DNA of 64,000 bases from Streptomyces sp. TSRI0281 (GTDB lineage Bacteria > Actinomycetota > Actinomycetes > Streptomycetales > Streptomycetaceae), in the NCBI RefSeq assembly GCF_001905125.1, contig NZ_LWLE01000003.1, forward strand, positions 232,975 through 296,974, read 5' to 3'. The first letter of the stretch is position 1. Each line of letters begins with the position of its first letter. Positions 51,337 to 60,285 of this stretch are shown here, piece after piece. The position numbers and the translations under genes were made by a program. The notes beneath the pieces were generated by a model. The model was not told where the DNA came from. It did not search any database and saw nothing but the letters and a program-made list of their open reading frames with translations.

Positions 51337-53825
51337 GCCTCGCACTGCAGGGCATGAAGACCCGCTGGGTCACCTTCGTCGGCTCCTTCATCGCCCTGGC
51401 CCTGGGCGTCGGGCTCATCGCGACCACCGGGCTCGCGCTCGCGGCCACCTTCAGCGCCCCCGACCGGGGCCCCGAACGGTTCGCCCAGGCCCCCGTCGTC
51501 GTCCAGGCGTCCGACCGGCTCCGTGTGGACACTCCGATCGGCGTCCGTACCCAGCCGCTCGACAACCCGCGCCCGGTGCCCGCGAAGCTGGCCGCCGAAC
51601 TGGCCGGACTCGGCCGCACGGTCCAGGACCGGACCTTCCCGGTCACCGTCGAGGACGCGAACCTGGACGGCGATGTCGAGGCGACGGTCGGCCACCCCTG
51701 GTCGGTCGCGGGCTCCACCCCGTACCGACTCTCCGGCGGACGCACCCCCTCGGCGCCCGGCGAGGTCGTCGTCACGGCCGGGCCCGGCGCCGATGTGCGG
51801 ACCGGGGACCGGATCCGGGTCGCCACACCGGCCGGCACCGGCACCAGGACCGTGGTCGGCACCGTGGCGGCCGCGGGCTTCGAGACCGCTGTGTTCTTCA
51901 CCGACGCCGAGGCCGCCAGGATCTCCCCGGCCATCGACGCCGTGGTGGTGCACGCCGCCGCCGGCAAGGTACGGGAGGTGGCCGGCGAGAAGACCGGCCT
52001 GACCGTCCTCACCGGCGACGACCGGCGCCGCGCCGACCCCGACCCGGACCGCGACGACGAGGCACTGGTCTCCGTCAACGCGCTGCTGGGCACCGCGGCG
52101 GCCATCACCGGCTTCGTCTCCGTCTTCGTCGTCGCCTCGACGTTCTCCTTCGCCGTGGCTCAGCGCAGGCGCGAGTTCGGCCTGCTGCGCACGGCGGGCG
52201 CCACCCCCAACCAGGTGCGCCGGATGGTGTACGCGGAAGCCGTCGTCATCGGCGTCCTGGCCTCGGCCGCGGGCTGCTGGCTGGGGGCCGCCGGAGCGCC
52301 GCGGCTGGCCTCCTGGATGGTCGATGTGAAGATCGCGCCGCACTGGTTCGCCATCGGTGACCAGACCTGGCCGCTGCACACCGCCTTCTGGACCGGACTG
52401 TTCGTGGCGATGGCCGGGGTACTGGTCTCCTCCTACCGGGCCGGGAAGGTCGGCCCCACCGAGGCGCTGCGCGAATCGGCCGTCGACAGCCGGGCGATGC
52501 CGGTGAGCCGCTGGCTGATGGCCACGCTCGTGCTGCTGACCGGACTGGGCCTGCTGGGCATGGCGCTGGTCTCCGACCCCGGGGACGTACTCAAGCGCAA
52601 GACCTACATCACCCAGCCGATGCTGCTGATCGTCGGGTTCGCCCTGTTCGCCCCGGTCCTGGTGCGGCCGCTGACCCGGCTGCTGACCTGGCTGCCCGCC
52701 CAACTGCCCGGCGCCACCGGCGTACTGGCCAGGGAGAACGCCGCCGCCGGAGTGCGCAGGACGGCGGCCGTGGCCGCCCCCGTCATCATCACCGTCGCCC
52801 TCGCCGCCTCGCTCATGGGGACGACGGCCACCATCAACGAGGCCAAGGCCACCGAGGCGCGCAACCACACCGTCGCCGACTTCGTCGTGGCCTCCGAGGG
52901 CGAAGGCCGGGCGATCTCACCGCAGTTCGTCCAGCGCACCCGGAACATCGAGGGCGCCACGGTCAGCGCGTCGCGCTCCACCGGGGTGACCGTGCTCGAA
53001 GAGGGCACGGCGCTCGTCAAGTCCGAGGCCAGGGCGGTCACTCCGGCCGGGCTGGCCGCCGTGTCCGACCTGCCCGTGGTGGCGGGCCGGCTCACCGACC
53101 TCGACGACCGCAGCATCGTCGTCAACGAGGAGTGGCTGACCACGACCGTGGGGCAGCGGGTCTCCGTCTGGCTGGGCGACGGCCGCAAGGTCTCGCTCAG
53201 GGTCGCCGCCGTCCTCGGCACGGGCACCGGAAGCAACGGGGTGTATCTGACCCCGCGCAACGCCGCGGGCGCGGGCATCGACCGGATCGACGTCAAGGTG
53301 AAGGACGGCGCCGACCGGGAGGCCGTCGCCGCGGCCCTGCGCGAGGCGGGCGCGGCCACCGGGACCGAGGTGCTCACGAAGAGCGCATGGGTGGACGAGC
53401 ACTACCCGCGCTCCAGCGAGAACACCCGGCTCGGGCTGCTGATGATCCTGGGCATCGCCCTCGTCTACACGGGCATCGCCCTGGCCAACACCCTGGTGAT
53501 GGCCACCTCCGACCGGGTCCGCGACCTCGCGGTGCTCCGCCTCTCCGGCGCCACCAAGGCCCAGGTCCTGCGCCTGGTCGCGGTGGAGGCGCTGGTGGTG
53601 GTCGCGGTGGGGGCCGTGATCGGCGGTGCCGTCGCCGGGCTCAATCTGCTCGGGGTGTGGGGCGCGCTGGGACTGCTGGACGTGTGGTCGGCGGTCGTCG
53701 TGCCCTGGGGGACCGTCGGCGCGGTCGTCGCGGCCAGCGCCGTACTGGCCACCGTGTCCGCCGTCCTGCCCGCCTCCTTCGCGCTGCGCGTCCGGCCGGT
53801 CGAACTGGCCGGGATGCGCGAGTAG
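51330..53825 (+). CDS. FtsX/MacB-like ABC permease
   Basis: An 831-residue membrane protein with two FtsX domains. There is a membrane segment at the N-terminus (VTFVGSFIALALGVGLIATTGLALAATF), a large extracellular loop, three more segments (about 250-365), then a second repeat with a segment around ITVALAASLMG, another extracellular loop, and three C-terminal segments. FtsX motifs such as RRREFGLLRTAGATPNQVRRMVYAEA and DRVRDLAVLRLSGATKAQVLRLVAVEA mark the repeats. It overlaps the ATPase by 7 bases. Such pairs in Streptomyces export peptides or lipids or give antibiotic resistance; the substrate is unknown. Confidence 0.93.
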   Translation: MLSLALQGMKTRWVTFVGSFIALALGVGLIATTGLALAATFSAPDRGPERFAQAPVVVQASDRLRVDTPIGVRTQPLDNPRPVPAKLAAELAGLGRTVQDRTFPVTVEDANLDGDVEATVGHPWSVAGSTPYRLSGGRTPSAPGEVVVTAGPGADVRTGDRIRVATPAGTGTRTVVGTVAAAGFETAVFFTDAEAARISPAIDAVVVHAAAGKVREVAGEKTGLTVLTGDDRRRADPDPDRDDEALVSVNALLGTAAAITGFVSVFVVASTFSFAVAQRRREFGLLRTAGATPNQVRRMVYAEAVVIGVLASAAGCWLGAAGAPRLASWMVDVKIAPHWFAIGDQTWPLHTAFWTGLFVAMAGVLVSSYRAGKVGPTEALRESAVDSRAMPVSRWLMATLVLLTGLGLLGMALVSDPGDVLKRKTYITQPMLLIVGFALFAPVLVRPLTRLLTWLPAQLPGATGVLARENAAAGVRRTAAVAAPVIITVALAASLMGTTATINEAKATEARNHTVADFVVASEGEGRAISPQFVQRTRNIEGATVSASRSTGVTVLEEGTALVKSEARAVTPAGLAAVSDLPVVAGRLTDLDDRSIVVNEEWLTTTVGQRVSVWLGDGRKVSLRVAAVLGTGTGSNGVYLTPRNAAGAGIDRIDVKVKDGADREAVAAALREAGAATGTEVLTKSAWVDEHYPRSSENTRLGLLMILGIALVYTGIALANTLVMATSDRVRDLAVLRLSGATKAQVLRLVAVEALVVVAVGAVIGGAVAGLNLLGVWGALGLLDVWSAVVVPWGTVGAVVAASAVLATVSAVLPASFALRVRPVELAGMRE

Positions 53826-53935
53826 TCCGGGCTCCGGCAGGGCCCGGAGCGGTCCGGGGCCGACGGCGGCCCCGGGCCGTCCGGGCCCGGGACAGCGAGC
53901 GGCCATCACCATACGAACCTGAGAGGCAGAGCACG

Positions 53936-54604
53936 TTGACGAGCGACACCGGGGTGATGCTCCATGAGTTTCTGCGGTCCCCCTTGCAGGTCGGCGCGGT
54001 GGCGCCGAGCTCGCGCAGGCTCGCTGCGGCGGTCACGGCACCCGTACCCGAGGCCGGTGACCCCGTGGTCGTCGAACTCGGCCCGGGAACCGGCGCGTTC
54101 ACCGGAATGATCCAGGAGTTGCTGGGCGGACGCGGTCACCATGTGGCCGTGGAGATCAACCCCCGGCTGGCCGACTCCCTGCGCAGACGCTTCCCACGGG
54201 TCGAGGTGCTCACCGCCGACGCCTCCCGGCTGCCCCGGCTGCTGGCCGAGTGCGGCCACGGCACGGCGGACGTCGTCATCAGCGGTCTGCCCTGGGTGTC
54301 GCTGCCCGGACATGTGCAGCACGAGACGCTCTGCGCCGTCCGCGATGTGCTCCCGGTGGACGGGGCGTTCACGACCTTCGGATACGTCCACGCGATGCGG
54401 CTCGCGCCGGCCAGGCGGTTCCGCCGGATGCTCGGCGTGAACTTCGAGGAGGTGGTGGCGGGCCGCACCGTGTGGGGCAACCTGCCGCCCGCCTTCGTCT
54501 ACCACAGCAGGCGTCCGCGCGACATCAAGCCGATCCGCCGGCTGTACGGGCCGGAGGGGCACGGCTGCACCTGCGTGGCCACGGGCGGCACGGGGCACTG
54601 CTGA
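53936..54604 (+). CDS. SAM-dependent methyltransferase (phospholipid N-methyltransferase / KsgA-like)
   Basis: A 222-residue methyltransferase. LHEFLRSPLQVGAVAPSSRRLA and SAM motif VVELGPGTGAFTGMIQ are followed by VAVEINPRLADSLRRRFP and VISGLPWVSLP. This is close to bacterial PmtA-type phospholipid methyltransferases and the rRNA adenine methyltransferase fold. Three Cys cluster near the C-terminus (GCTC, GHC). I start at TTG 53936 with GAGAGG 9 bases before; ATG 53957 is the alternative. It overlaps the convergent SARP remnant by 80 bases. Confidence 0.87.
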   Translation: MTSDTGVMLHEFLRSPLQVGAVAPSSRRLAAAVTAPVPEAGDPVVVELGPGTGAFTGMIQELLGGRGHHVAVEINPRLADSLRRRFPRVEVLTADASRLPRLLAECGHGTADVVISGLPWVSLPGHVQHETLCAVRDVLPVDGAFTTFGYVHAMRLAPARRFRRMLGVNFEEVVAGRTVWGNLPPAFVYHSRRPRDIKPIRRLYGPEGHGCTCVATGGTGHC

Positions 54605-55619
54605 CCCCGTACCCGGCCCCGCCCCCCCGGGGCGCTGTCTGTGCGGGGGCGGGTGCGGGGGCCGGGGTGTGCGCGGGGGTGCGGGCCGGGGTGTGCGCGG
54701 GGGCGGCCGACATGCCCCGGTCCGCGTTCGTGTCCACGGTCGCGTCGGCGGGGGCGGGAGCGGGCGCGGGGGAGGCGGCGCGGAAAGGGGCGAGCGAGGG
54801 GAACAGGAGGGCGGCGGCGGGGGGTGCGGTGGCGGCGGGCCGCTCGCTGAACCCCTCCAGCTCGTTCGCGTCCTGAAGGATCTGCTGGTGCAGTTCCTGG
54901 AGCGCGGGTCCCGGTTCGATGCCCAGTTCGTCGACGAGGGCCCGGCGCCCCTCCCGGTACACCTGGAGAGCCTCGGCACGCCGTCCCGCCAGGTTGTGGG
55001 CGTGCATGAGGTGGGCCCTGGCCTGCTCGCGCAGGGGGTGCTCCTTGACCAGAGCGGTGAGCCGGGTGATGACCGAGTGGTGTCCGCCCAGGCGCAGTTG
55101 CAGTGCGGCGTATTCCTCGTTGATGTCCAGTCGAAATTCGGACAGTTGCGTGACCGTGTCGTCGATCCGGTCGCCCGCCAGTCCCTCCAGTACGGGCCCC
55201 CGCCACAGGGCCAGGGCGTGCTCGAAGAGAGCGGTGGCCTCGTCGAGGCGTTCGTCGTGCGCCGAGGTCAGACGGGCGCGGGCGACGGATTCGCTCAGAT
55301 CCTGAAGATCGATATAGCAGTTCTTCGAATGGAGGATATAACCAGGATGCCGCGTCTCGATCAGATCTTCGACCGAAGCCTTTTCCCGGAAAAGCTTACG
55401 AAGCGTAGTAATGCAAATGGCGATTTGGTTACGTGCGGTGGTCGGCGGAGTCCCCTGCCACACGGCCTCCGTCAGGGCCGCCACCTATACGGTGCGGTCC
55501 GGGGAGAGCAACAGCGTTGCCAGTACGGCCCGTTGGCGCGCGCTGCTCACCCGGATCGTCTCGCCGTCCGCCGAAATCTCCAACGGCCCCAGCAGTTTGA
55601 AGGACAGCGTGCGGGTCAC
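54525..55619 (-). pseudogene. SARP-family activator interrupted by an in-frame amber codon
   Basis: The frame starts at GTG 55619 (MTRTLSFKLLGPLEISADGE) as a SARP OmpR-type DNA-binding domain, reads SSARQRAVLATLLLSPDRTV, then TAG at 55485-55487. It continues without shift as VAALTEAVWQGTPPTTARNQI, the rest of the winged helix, and a bacterial transcriptional activation domain (ALALWRGPVLEGLAGDR, REQARAHLMHAHNLAGRRAEALQVYREGRR, LGIEPGPALQELHQQIL). The C-terminus is Pro/Ala-rich. A single base change explains the stop. A restart at the GTG just after it would lack the first part of the DNA-binding domain. It is either a dead regulator or a sequencing error. Confidence 0.85.
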
Positions 55620-56556
55620 TGCATGTTCCCATCCCGGTCGTATGCCCCACGGCATTCGGGCGCCATGAACCGTTCCTGTACGAGGTGGCTGGAACGCGCA
55701 CGCGGACGGTCGGGCTCCGGAATCGTGATGCACTGCTGCGTCCGGGAGCCGGTGCGACCACCGGGTATCGCCCCTGACACTCCGGTCCCCTGGCCGGTCG
55801 GCCCGTAACTCGCGGACGGCCGAGCGGCGTTGGTCGAAAGCGGGCAATGGGCAACAGGAAGCATGTTTCCAATGATCACTACATGCGGCACAAAGTCAAT
55901 GCAGATTCCTCGCATCAATGCGTGTCGCGTTTCTCGGCATAATTTGAGCATAGTGGGCGTCGGGTGGGCGGGCCGGTCTCCGGGTGGCCTCTCCGGCCGC
56001 GGCCCGCCGCGAGCCGTCGGATGGGGCACGCGTACGCCCCTGAGCAGGTACGACGAGGTCGTCGTCGCTGTCCGGCGCGCGGCGGCAAGATCGTTACCGT
56101 ACCTGCCCCGGGTGGATTTCGTGCGGTGGGGTCCAATCCGGCGGGGAATCCTGTGAACCGGTATTGCGGAAGCCGGTCACGCGGCGGAGACCTCGGGCGC
56201 GGTTACCCGGAATGCAATAGTCCGCAGCCTGTTTCGGTCGCTTTATCCGGTATCTTTCGATGAATCGATGCAGGGTGTTCGGCGGGCCGGATATCGGTGA
56301 CGGATAGTGATCCCACGGGGTTCCGCGCAGGGTTCCCCGCCGGGCTCTCCCCGGAGCTGCTCACAGGTATTGTCGGCTCCCCAACGGCGCGGAATGAAAG
56401 GGCTGTTGGAGCGGATTCTCCGGACCCTTCGGCCGGTATAGCGCAATGGCCGGTGCCGTCGTTCCCCGGAGTCCGCACGCCCGCGCGGCGTGGTAATTGG
56501 CGGGCGGATATGGCGGGGCGAGCACCGCGCCGGAGAGCGCGGGGAGCACGCGCGGT
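55620..56556. other. Long gene-free region with AT-rich promoter-like core
   Basis: About 940 bases. Between 55840 and 55950 GC content drops sharply. Two small dyads lie there: GCATGT...ACATGC (55861-55886) and CGCAT-CA-ATGCG (55911-55922). It probably holds promoters for the SARP (minus) and the rhodanese (plus). A second AT-richer patch is at 56210-56290. Open frames on both strands look spurious. Confidence 0.5.
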
Positions 56557-57573
56557 ATGTTCCTGGACCTGGACGATGTCCCCGGGCCCGGACGCCGGTC
56601 CTGCCCGGACGCCGGTCCTGCCCGGACCGGTACGCCTGGAGTGATCGTGGTCGAGGACGAATCGCCGTACGCCCGCCCGAACGGCGGCGCCGTGCCCCCG
56701 CTGCCCGGAGCCCTGCCCGGAGCCCTGCCCGGACCTCTGGTCGCTGTCGGCTGGCTCGCGCCGCGCCTGGGGACGCCGGGCCTGGTGGTGCTCGACGCGT
56801 CGGTGGGCGCCCACCGCGGGGCGGACCGGCGCATCCCGGGCGCGCGGACCTTCGACATCGACGGGGCGCTGTCCGACCCCTCCTCACCGGTGCCCCATAC
56901 GATGCCCGGCGCCGACCGGTTCGTACGGGAGCTGCGCGCCCTCGGCGTAGGTGACACGGACACCGTCGTCGTCTACGACGCGGCGGGTGTCTACTCCAGC
57001 GCCCGCGCCTGGTGGATGCTCCGCGCGATGGGCTTCGACCGGGCCGCCGTGCTCGACGGCGGGCTGCCCGCCTGGGTGGGGGCCGGGCTGCCGGTGGAGG
57101 AGGGCGCCCCTGGCCCCGCACCGGCCCCGGGAGACTTCACGGCGCGACCGCGCGCGGGGCTGTTCGCCGACAGCGCGGACGTGGTGGCGGCCCTGGCCGA
57201 GCCGGGGACGGCGGTCCTGGACGCCCGCTCCCGGGAACGGTTCTCGGGCACCGCCCCCGAGCCCCGTGCCGGGCTGCGCGGGGGCCATATGCCGGGGGCG
57301 GTGAACCTGCCCTTCGGGGAGCTCCAGCACGAGGGCCGGATGCGCCCGGCGGCGGAACTGCGGGCCGTCTTCGGGGACCTGGTGGGGGAGCGGGAGCGGC
57401 TGGTCCTCAGCTGCGGGTCCGGGGTGACCGCCTGTGTGCTGGCGCTGGGGGCCGAGCTGGCGGGTTACCGCGGGACGGCCGTGTACGACGGATCGTGGAG
57501 CGAGTGGGGCCTGCCGTCCCCGCTCCCGGTCGTCCGGGAGCAGGGCGGGACGGAGGCCCCGCGCGGCATGTGA
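56557..57573 (+). CDS. Tandem-domain sulfurtransferase (rhodanese / 3-mercaptopyruvate type)
   Basis: A protein of about 338 residues with two rhodanese domains. The first is inactive in appearance (LVVLDASVGAHRGADRRIPGA, then VVVYDAAGVYSSARAWWMLRAMG, with no Cys). The second carries the active Cys in LVLSCGSGVTACVLALG; CGSGVTA is typical of mercaptopyruvate sulfurtransferases. The start is uncertain. ATG 56557 has GGGGAG 10 bases upstream, while GTG 56641 gives a shorter N-terminus with no clear site. The extra N-terminal 70 residues are Pro/Gly-rich, encoded partly by a 17-base tandem repeat (56590-56632) and a GALPGALPG repeat. Confidence 0.85.
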   Translation: MFLDLDDVPGPGRRSCPDAGPARTGTPGVIVVEDESPYARPNGGAVPPLPGALPGALPGPLVAVGWLAPRLGTPGLVVLDASVGAHRGADRRIPGARTFDIDGALSDPSSPVPHTMPGADRFVRELRALGVGDTDTVVVYDAAGVYSSARAWWMLRAMGFDRAAVLDGGLPAWVGAGLPVEEGAPGPAPAPGDFTARPRAGLFADSADVVAALAEPGTAVLDARSRERFSGTAPEPRAGLRGGHMPGAVNLPFGELQHEGRMRPAAELRAVFGDLVGERERLVLSCGSGVTACVLALGAELAGYRGTAVYDGSWSEWGLPSPLPVVREQGGTEAPRGM

Positions 57574-57706
57574 GGGCGCGAGGGCGTCCGGGGAAGGGGA
57601 GAGCGCCGGCCCGGCACGTGAGCGGTCGCGGACCGGCCCACCGGCGGCTGCAAGTCACCGCCCACCGCCCGCACGTCCACCCCGCCCCTCCCCCCCCGTA
57701 TCCGGA

Positions 57707-58480
57707 TCACGGCACATGGCTCCGTACGAGCGCCACCGCCTCGTCCAGCGCCCCTGCCTCGGGCTCCGTCAGCCGTGGGTCCGCCGCCCGGCGGGCCCGT
57801 GCGCGGGCCAGGTCGGCGACGGACACACCGCCGTCGGCGGCCAGTTCCGTCAGCAGCGCCGTGAGCAGTGACCGGACGCCCGTGGCCGCGGGCGCTGCCG
57901 GAGTCCGGGGCGCTCCCGTCGCCGTCCCCGCTGCCTCCGCCGGGTTCGCCGCCTCCTGTGCCGCCGGCCCCTTCCCCGCCACCAGGAACGCGGGGTCGAG
58001 GGCGACCTGGGCCAGGATCAGGGCCGACATGGCCCGGTCGAGCCCCGGCGGGCCCTCCACGGTGTTGCTCCAGTCGATGACCACCGGCCCCCGGTCCGTC
58101 AGCATCACGTTCTCCGGATGCAGGTCGAGGTGGAGGATGCGCTCCTCCGGGTCCGGGGAGAGGCGGGCCGGTATGGCGTGCAGTTCGCGCAGGAGCCCGG
58201 CGAGCAGCGCGCCGCCCTCCGCCGCCTCCAGCGCGCCCGTCAGCAGGGCCTCGGCCATCGTCGGACCGGTCAGCCGTTGCAGCACCAGATCGGTGGCGCG
58301 GGCCCCGTCGGCGCGCGGGCCGATGCGGGGGACCGGGAAACCGAAGGCGCAGAGATAGGACATCACGGCCAGTTCGGGGGTGGTGTCGGTGCTGTCGCGG
58401 TAGCGGCGAAGGACCCAGGAGCCGTCGAGTGCGTACACATCGGCGGTGCGTCCCGAGCCCAGAAGTTGGCCTGTGTGCAT
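57707..58480 (-). CDS. Aminoglycoside phosphotransferase (APH)-family protein
   Basis: A 257-residue kinase-fold protein. The glycine-rich N-terminus is GQLLGSGRTADVYALDG, and the catalytic loop HLDLHPENVMLTDRGPVVIDWSN contains the Asp of DLHPEN and the metal-binding DW. It is shorter than classical APH enzymes, with an Ala/Pro/Gly-rich linker (about 180-205). The substrate is unknown; many such proteins phosphorylate small metabolites rather than drugs. There is no Shine-Dalgarno; TAGGTT ends 7 bases before the ATG. Confidence 0.88.
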   Translation of the reverse strand: MHTGQLLGSGRTADVYALDGSWVLRRYRDSTDTTPELAVMSYLCAFGFPVPRIGPRADGARATDLVLQRLTGPTMAEALLTGALEAAEGGALLAGLLRELHAIPARLSPDPEERILHLDLHPENVMLTDRGPVVIDWSNTVEGPPGLDRAMSALILAQVALDPAFLVAGKGPAAQEAANPAEAAGTATGAPRTPAAPAATGVRSLLTALLTELAADGGVSVADLARARARRAADPRLTEPEAGALDEAVALVRSHVP

Positions 58481-58487
58481 GGGGCCG

Positions 58488-58493
58488 AACCTA
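58488..58493 (-). promoter_or_regulatory. -10 element of a leaderless-type promoter for the APH-family gene
   Basis: TAGGTT on the minus strand fits TAnnnT and ends 7 bases before the ATG, with only GC-rich sequence between. Confidence 0.4.
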
Positions 58494-58755
58494 CCCGTGC
58501 GTACTCGCGAAAGGGAGCCGCCGGAGGTCCCCGGTGCTGATCGGGCGCGTAATCGCCGGTCGGCCGGGGACTCCGGGGCCCGCCCCATAACGCGAAGTGA
58601 GGGGGTGAACGGGATCTCCTCGGCCCTCCGGTGCGCGACTACGGTTTCGGCAATTCCCGAGACCGGCTCACCCCGGGTTCCCCACCCGGGAGCCCGGCAC
58701 TCCCCTTGGGCCGCCACCCCCCGAGCCCAAGTGCCCCGACACCGAGGAGAGTTAC

Positions 58756-60168
58756 GTGGACAACGCCAAGCTCCGAAGACGCGCCCTCGCCGCCTGTACC
58801 GCCACCGTCGCGGTGGGCGCGCTCGGTCTCGCCGGTCTGACCGGTGTCGCGTCGGCCGACCCCACCGGCGCCGCGACCCCGGCCGCCGCGGCCGGCCTCT
58901 CGCCCGGTCTGCTCCGGGCCATGGAGCGCGACCTGGGCCTGGACGCCGACGAGGCGAAGAGCCGGATCGGCAACGAGTACCGGGCCGCGGCCGTCGCCGC
59001 GGGGCTGGAGAAGTCGCTCGGCGCCAGCTTCGCCGGAGCCAGGGTGAGCGGCGACCGGGCGACGCTCACCGTCGCCACCACCGACGCCTCCGAGACGGCG
59101 AGCATCACGAAGGCGGGAGCGCGGGCCGAGGTCGTCGGCCACAGCCTGGACCGCCTCGACGCGGCCAAGGCCGCGCTGGACACGGTCGCCCTGCGCAAGG
59201 CGCCCGCGGGCGTGCCCGTCTGGTACGTCGACGTACGCGCCAACCGGGTCGTCGTCAACGCCGCGAACCCCCGGGCCGCCGACACGTTCCTCATCGCGGC
59301 CGGGGTCCGCCGTGATCTGGTGACCGTCGCCGCGTCCACCGAGCAGCCCCGTACCTACGCGGATCTGCGCGGCGGCGACGCGTACTACATGAACGGCTCC
59401 GGCCGCTGCTCCATCGGCTTCCCCGTGAAGCGCGGCACCCAGAACGGCTTCGTGAGCGCCGGTCACTGCGGCACCCCGGGGGTGAGCACGAGCGGGTACA
59501 ACCAGCAGGCGCAGGGTTCCTTCCAGGGCTCCACCTTCCCCGGCCGCGACTACTCCTGGGTCGCCACCAACGCCAACTGGACGCCGCGCGCCCTGGTGAA
59601 CGGGTACGGCAACGGCGATGTGACCGTCACCGGCTCCACCCAGGCCGTCGTCGGCTCGTCCGTCTGCCGCTCCGGTTCCACGACGGGCTGGCACTGCGGC
59701 ACGATCCAGCAGCTCAACACCAGCGTCACGTACCCCGAGGGCACCATCTCCGGGGTGACCCGCACCAATGTCTGCGCCGAACCCGGCGACTCCGGCGGCT
59801 CGTTCCTCACCGGCAGCCAGGCGCAGGGCGTGACCTCCGGCGGTTCCGGCAACTGCTCCCAGGGCGGTACGACGTACTTCCAGCCGGTCAACCCCGCGCT
59901 CCAGGCGTACGGGCTGACGCTGGTCACCAGCGGCACGCCGACCGACCCGCCCACCGACCCGACCGATCCGCCGACCGACCCGACCGATCCGCCGACCGAC
60001 CCGACCGATCCGCCGACCGAGCCGGGCGGTACCTGGGCGGCCGGGACGACCTACGCCACCGGCGCCACGGTGACGTACGGCGGATCGACCTACCGCTGTC
60101 TCCAGGGCCACCAGGCGCAGCCGGGCTGGACCCCGCCGAACGTCCCCGCGCTCTGGCAGCAGGTCTGA
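58756..60168 (+). CDS. Streptogrisin C-like S1 protease with C-terminal carbohydrate-binding module
   Basis: A 470-residue secreted pre-pro-protease. The signal peptide ends near GVASADP. An alpha-lytic-type propeptide follows (about 40-200). The mature chymotrypsin-like domain has His in FVSAGHCGTPG, Asp in PGRDYSWVAT and Ser in AEPGDSGGSFLTG, plus paired Cys. A (TDPP)n linker leads to a CBM5/12-type module (WAAGTTYATGATVTYGGSTYRCLQGH ending PPNVPALWQQV) that binds chitin-like polymers. GTG 58756 follows GAGGAGAG. The next gene carries the same module. Confidence 0.95.
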   Translation: MDNAKLRRRALAACTATVAVGALGLAGLTGVASADPTGAATPAAAAGLSPGLLRAMERDLGLDADEAKSRIGNEYRAAAVAAGLEKSLGASFAGARVSGDRATLTVATTDASETASITKAGARAEVVGHSLDRLDAAKAALDTVALRKAPAGVPVWYVDVRANRVVVNAANPRAADTFLIAAGVRRDLVTVAASTEQPRTYADLRGGDAYYMNGSGRCSIGFPVKRGTQNGFVSAGHCGTPGVSTSGYNQQAQGSFQGSTFPGRDYSWVATNANWTPRALVNGYGNGDVTVTGSTQAVVGSSVCRSGSTTGWHCGTIQQLNTSVTYPEGTISGVTRTNVCAEPGDSGGSFLTGSQAQGVTSGGSGNCSQGGTTYFQPVNPALQAYGLTLVTSGTPTDPPTDPTDPPTDPTDPPTDPTDPPTEPGGTWAAGTTYATGATVTYGGSTYRCLQGHQAQPGWTPPNVPALWQQV

Positions 60169-60285
60169 CCGACCCCGCGCCTCCCCGCGCACCGCACTCC
60201 TTTCCCCTCCGTCCCGCCTCTCCTCGCTCTGCCTCGCTCTGCCTCCCCGTACCTCCCCGCTCCGAGGAACCCCGAGGAATCCGAC

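Noticed and set aside
56590..56632. 17-base direct repeat (GGACGCCGGTCCTGCCC) as a regulatory array
   Set aside because: It lies inside or at the edge of the rhodanese N-terminal coding region and is better explained as low-complexity coding sequence.
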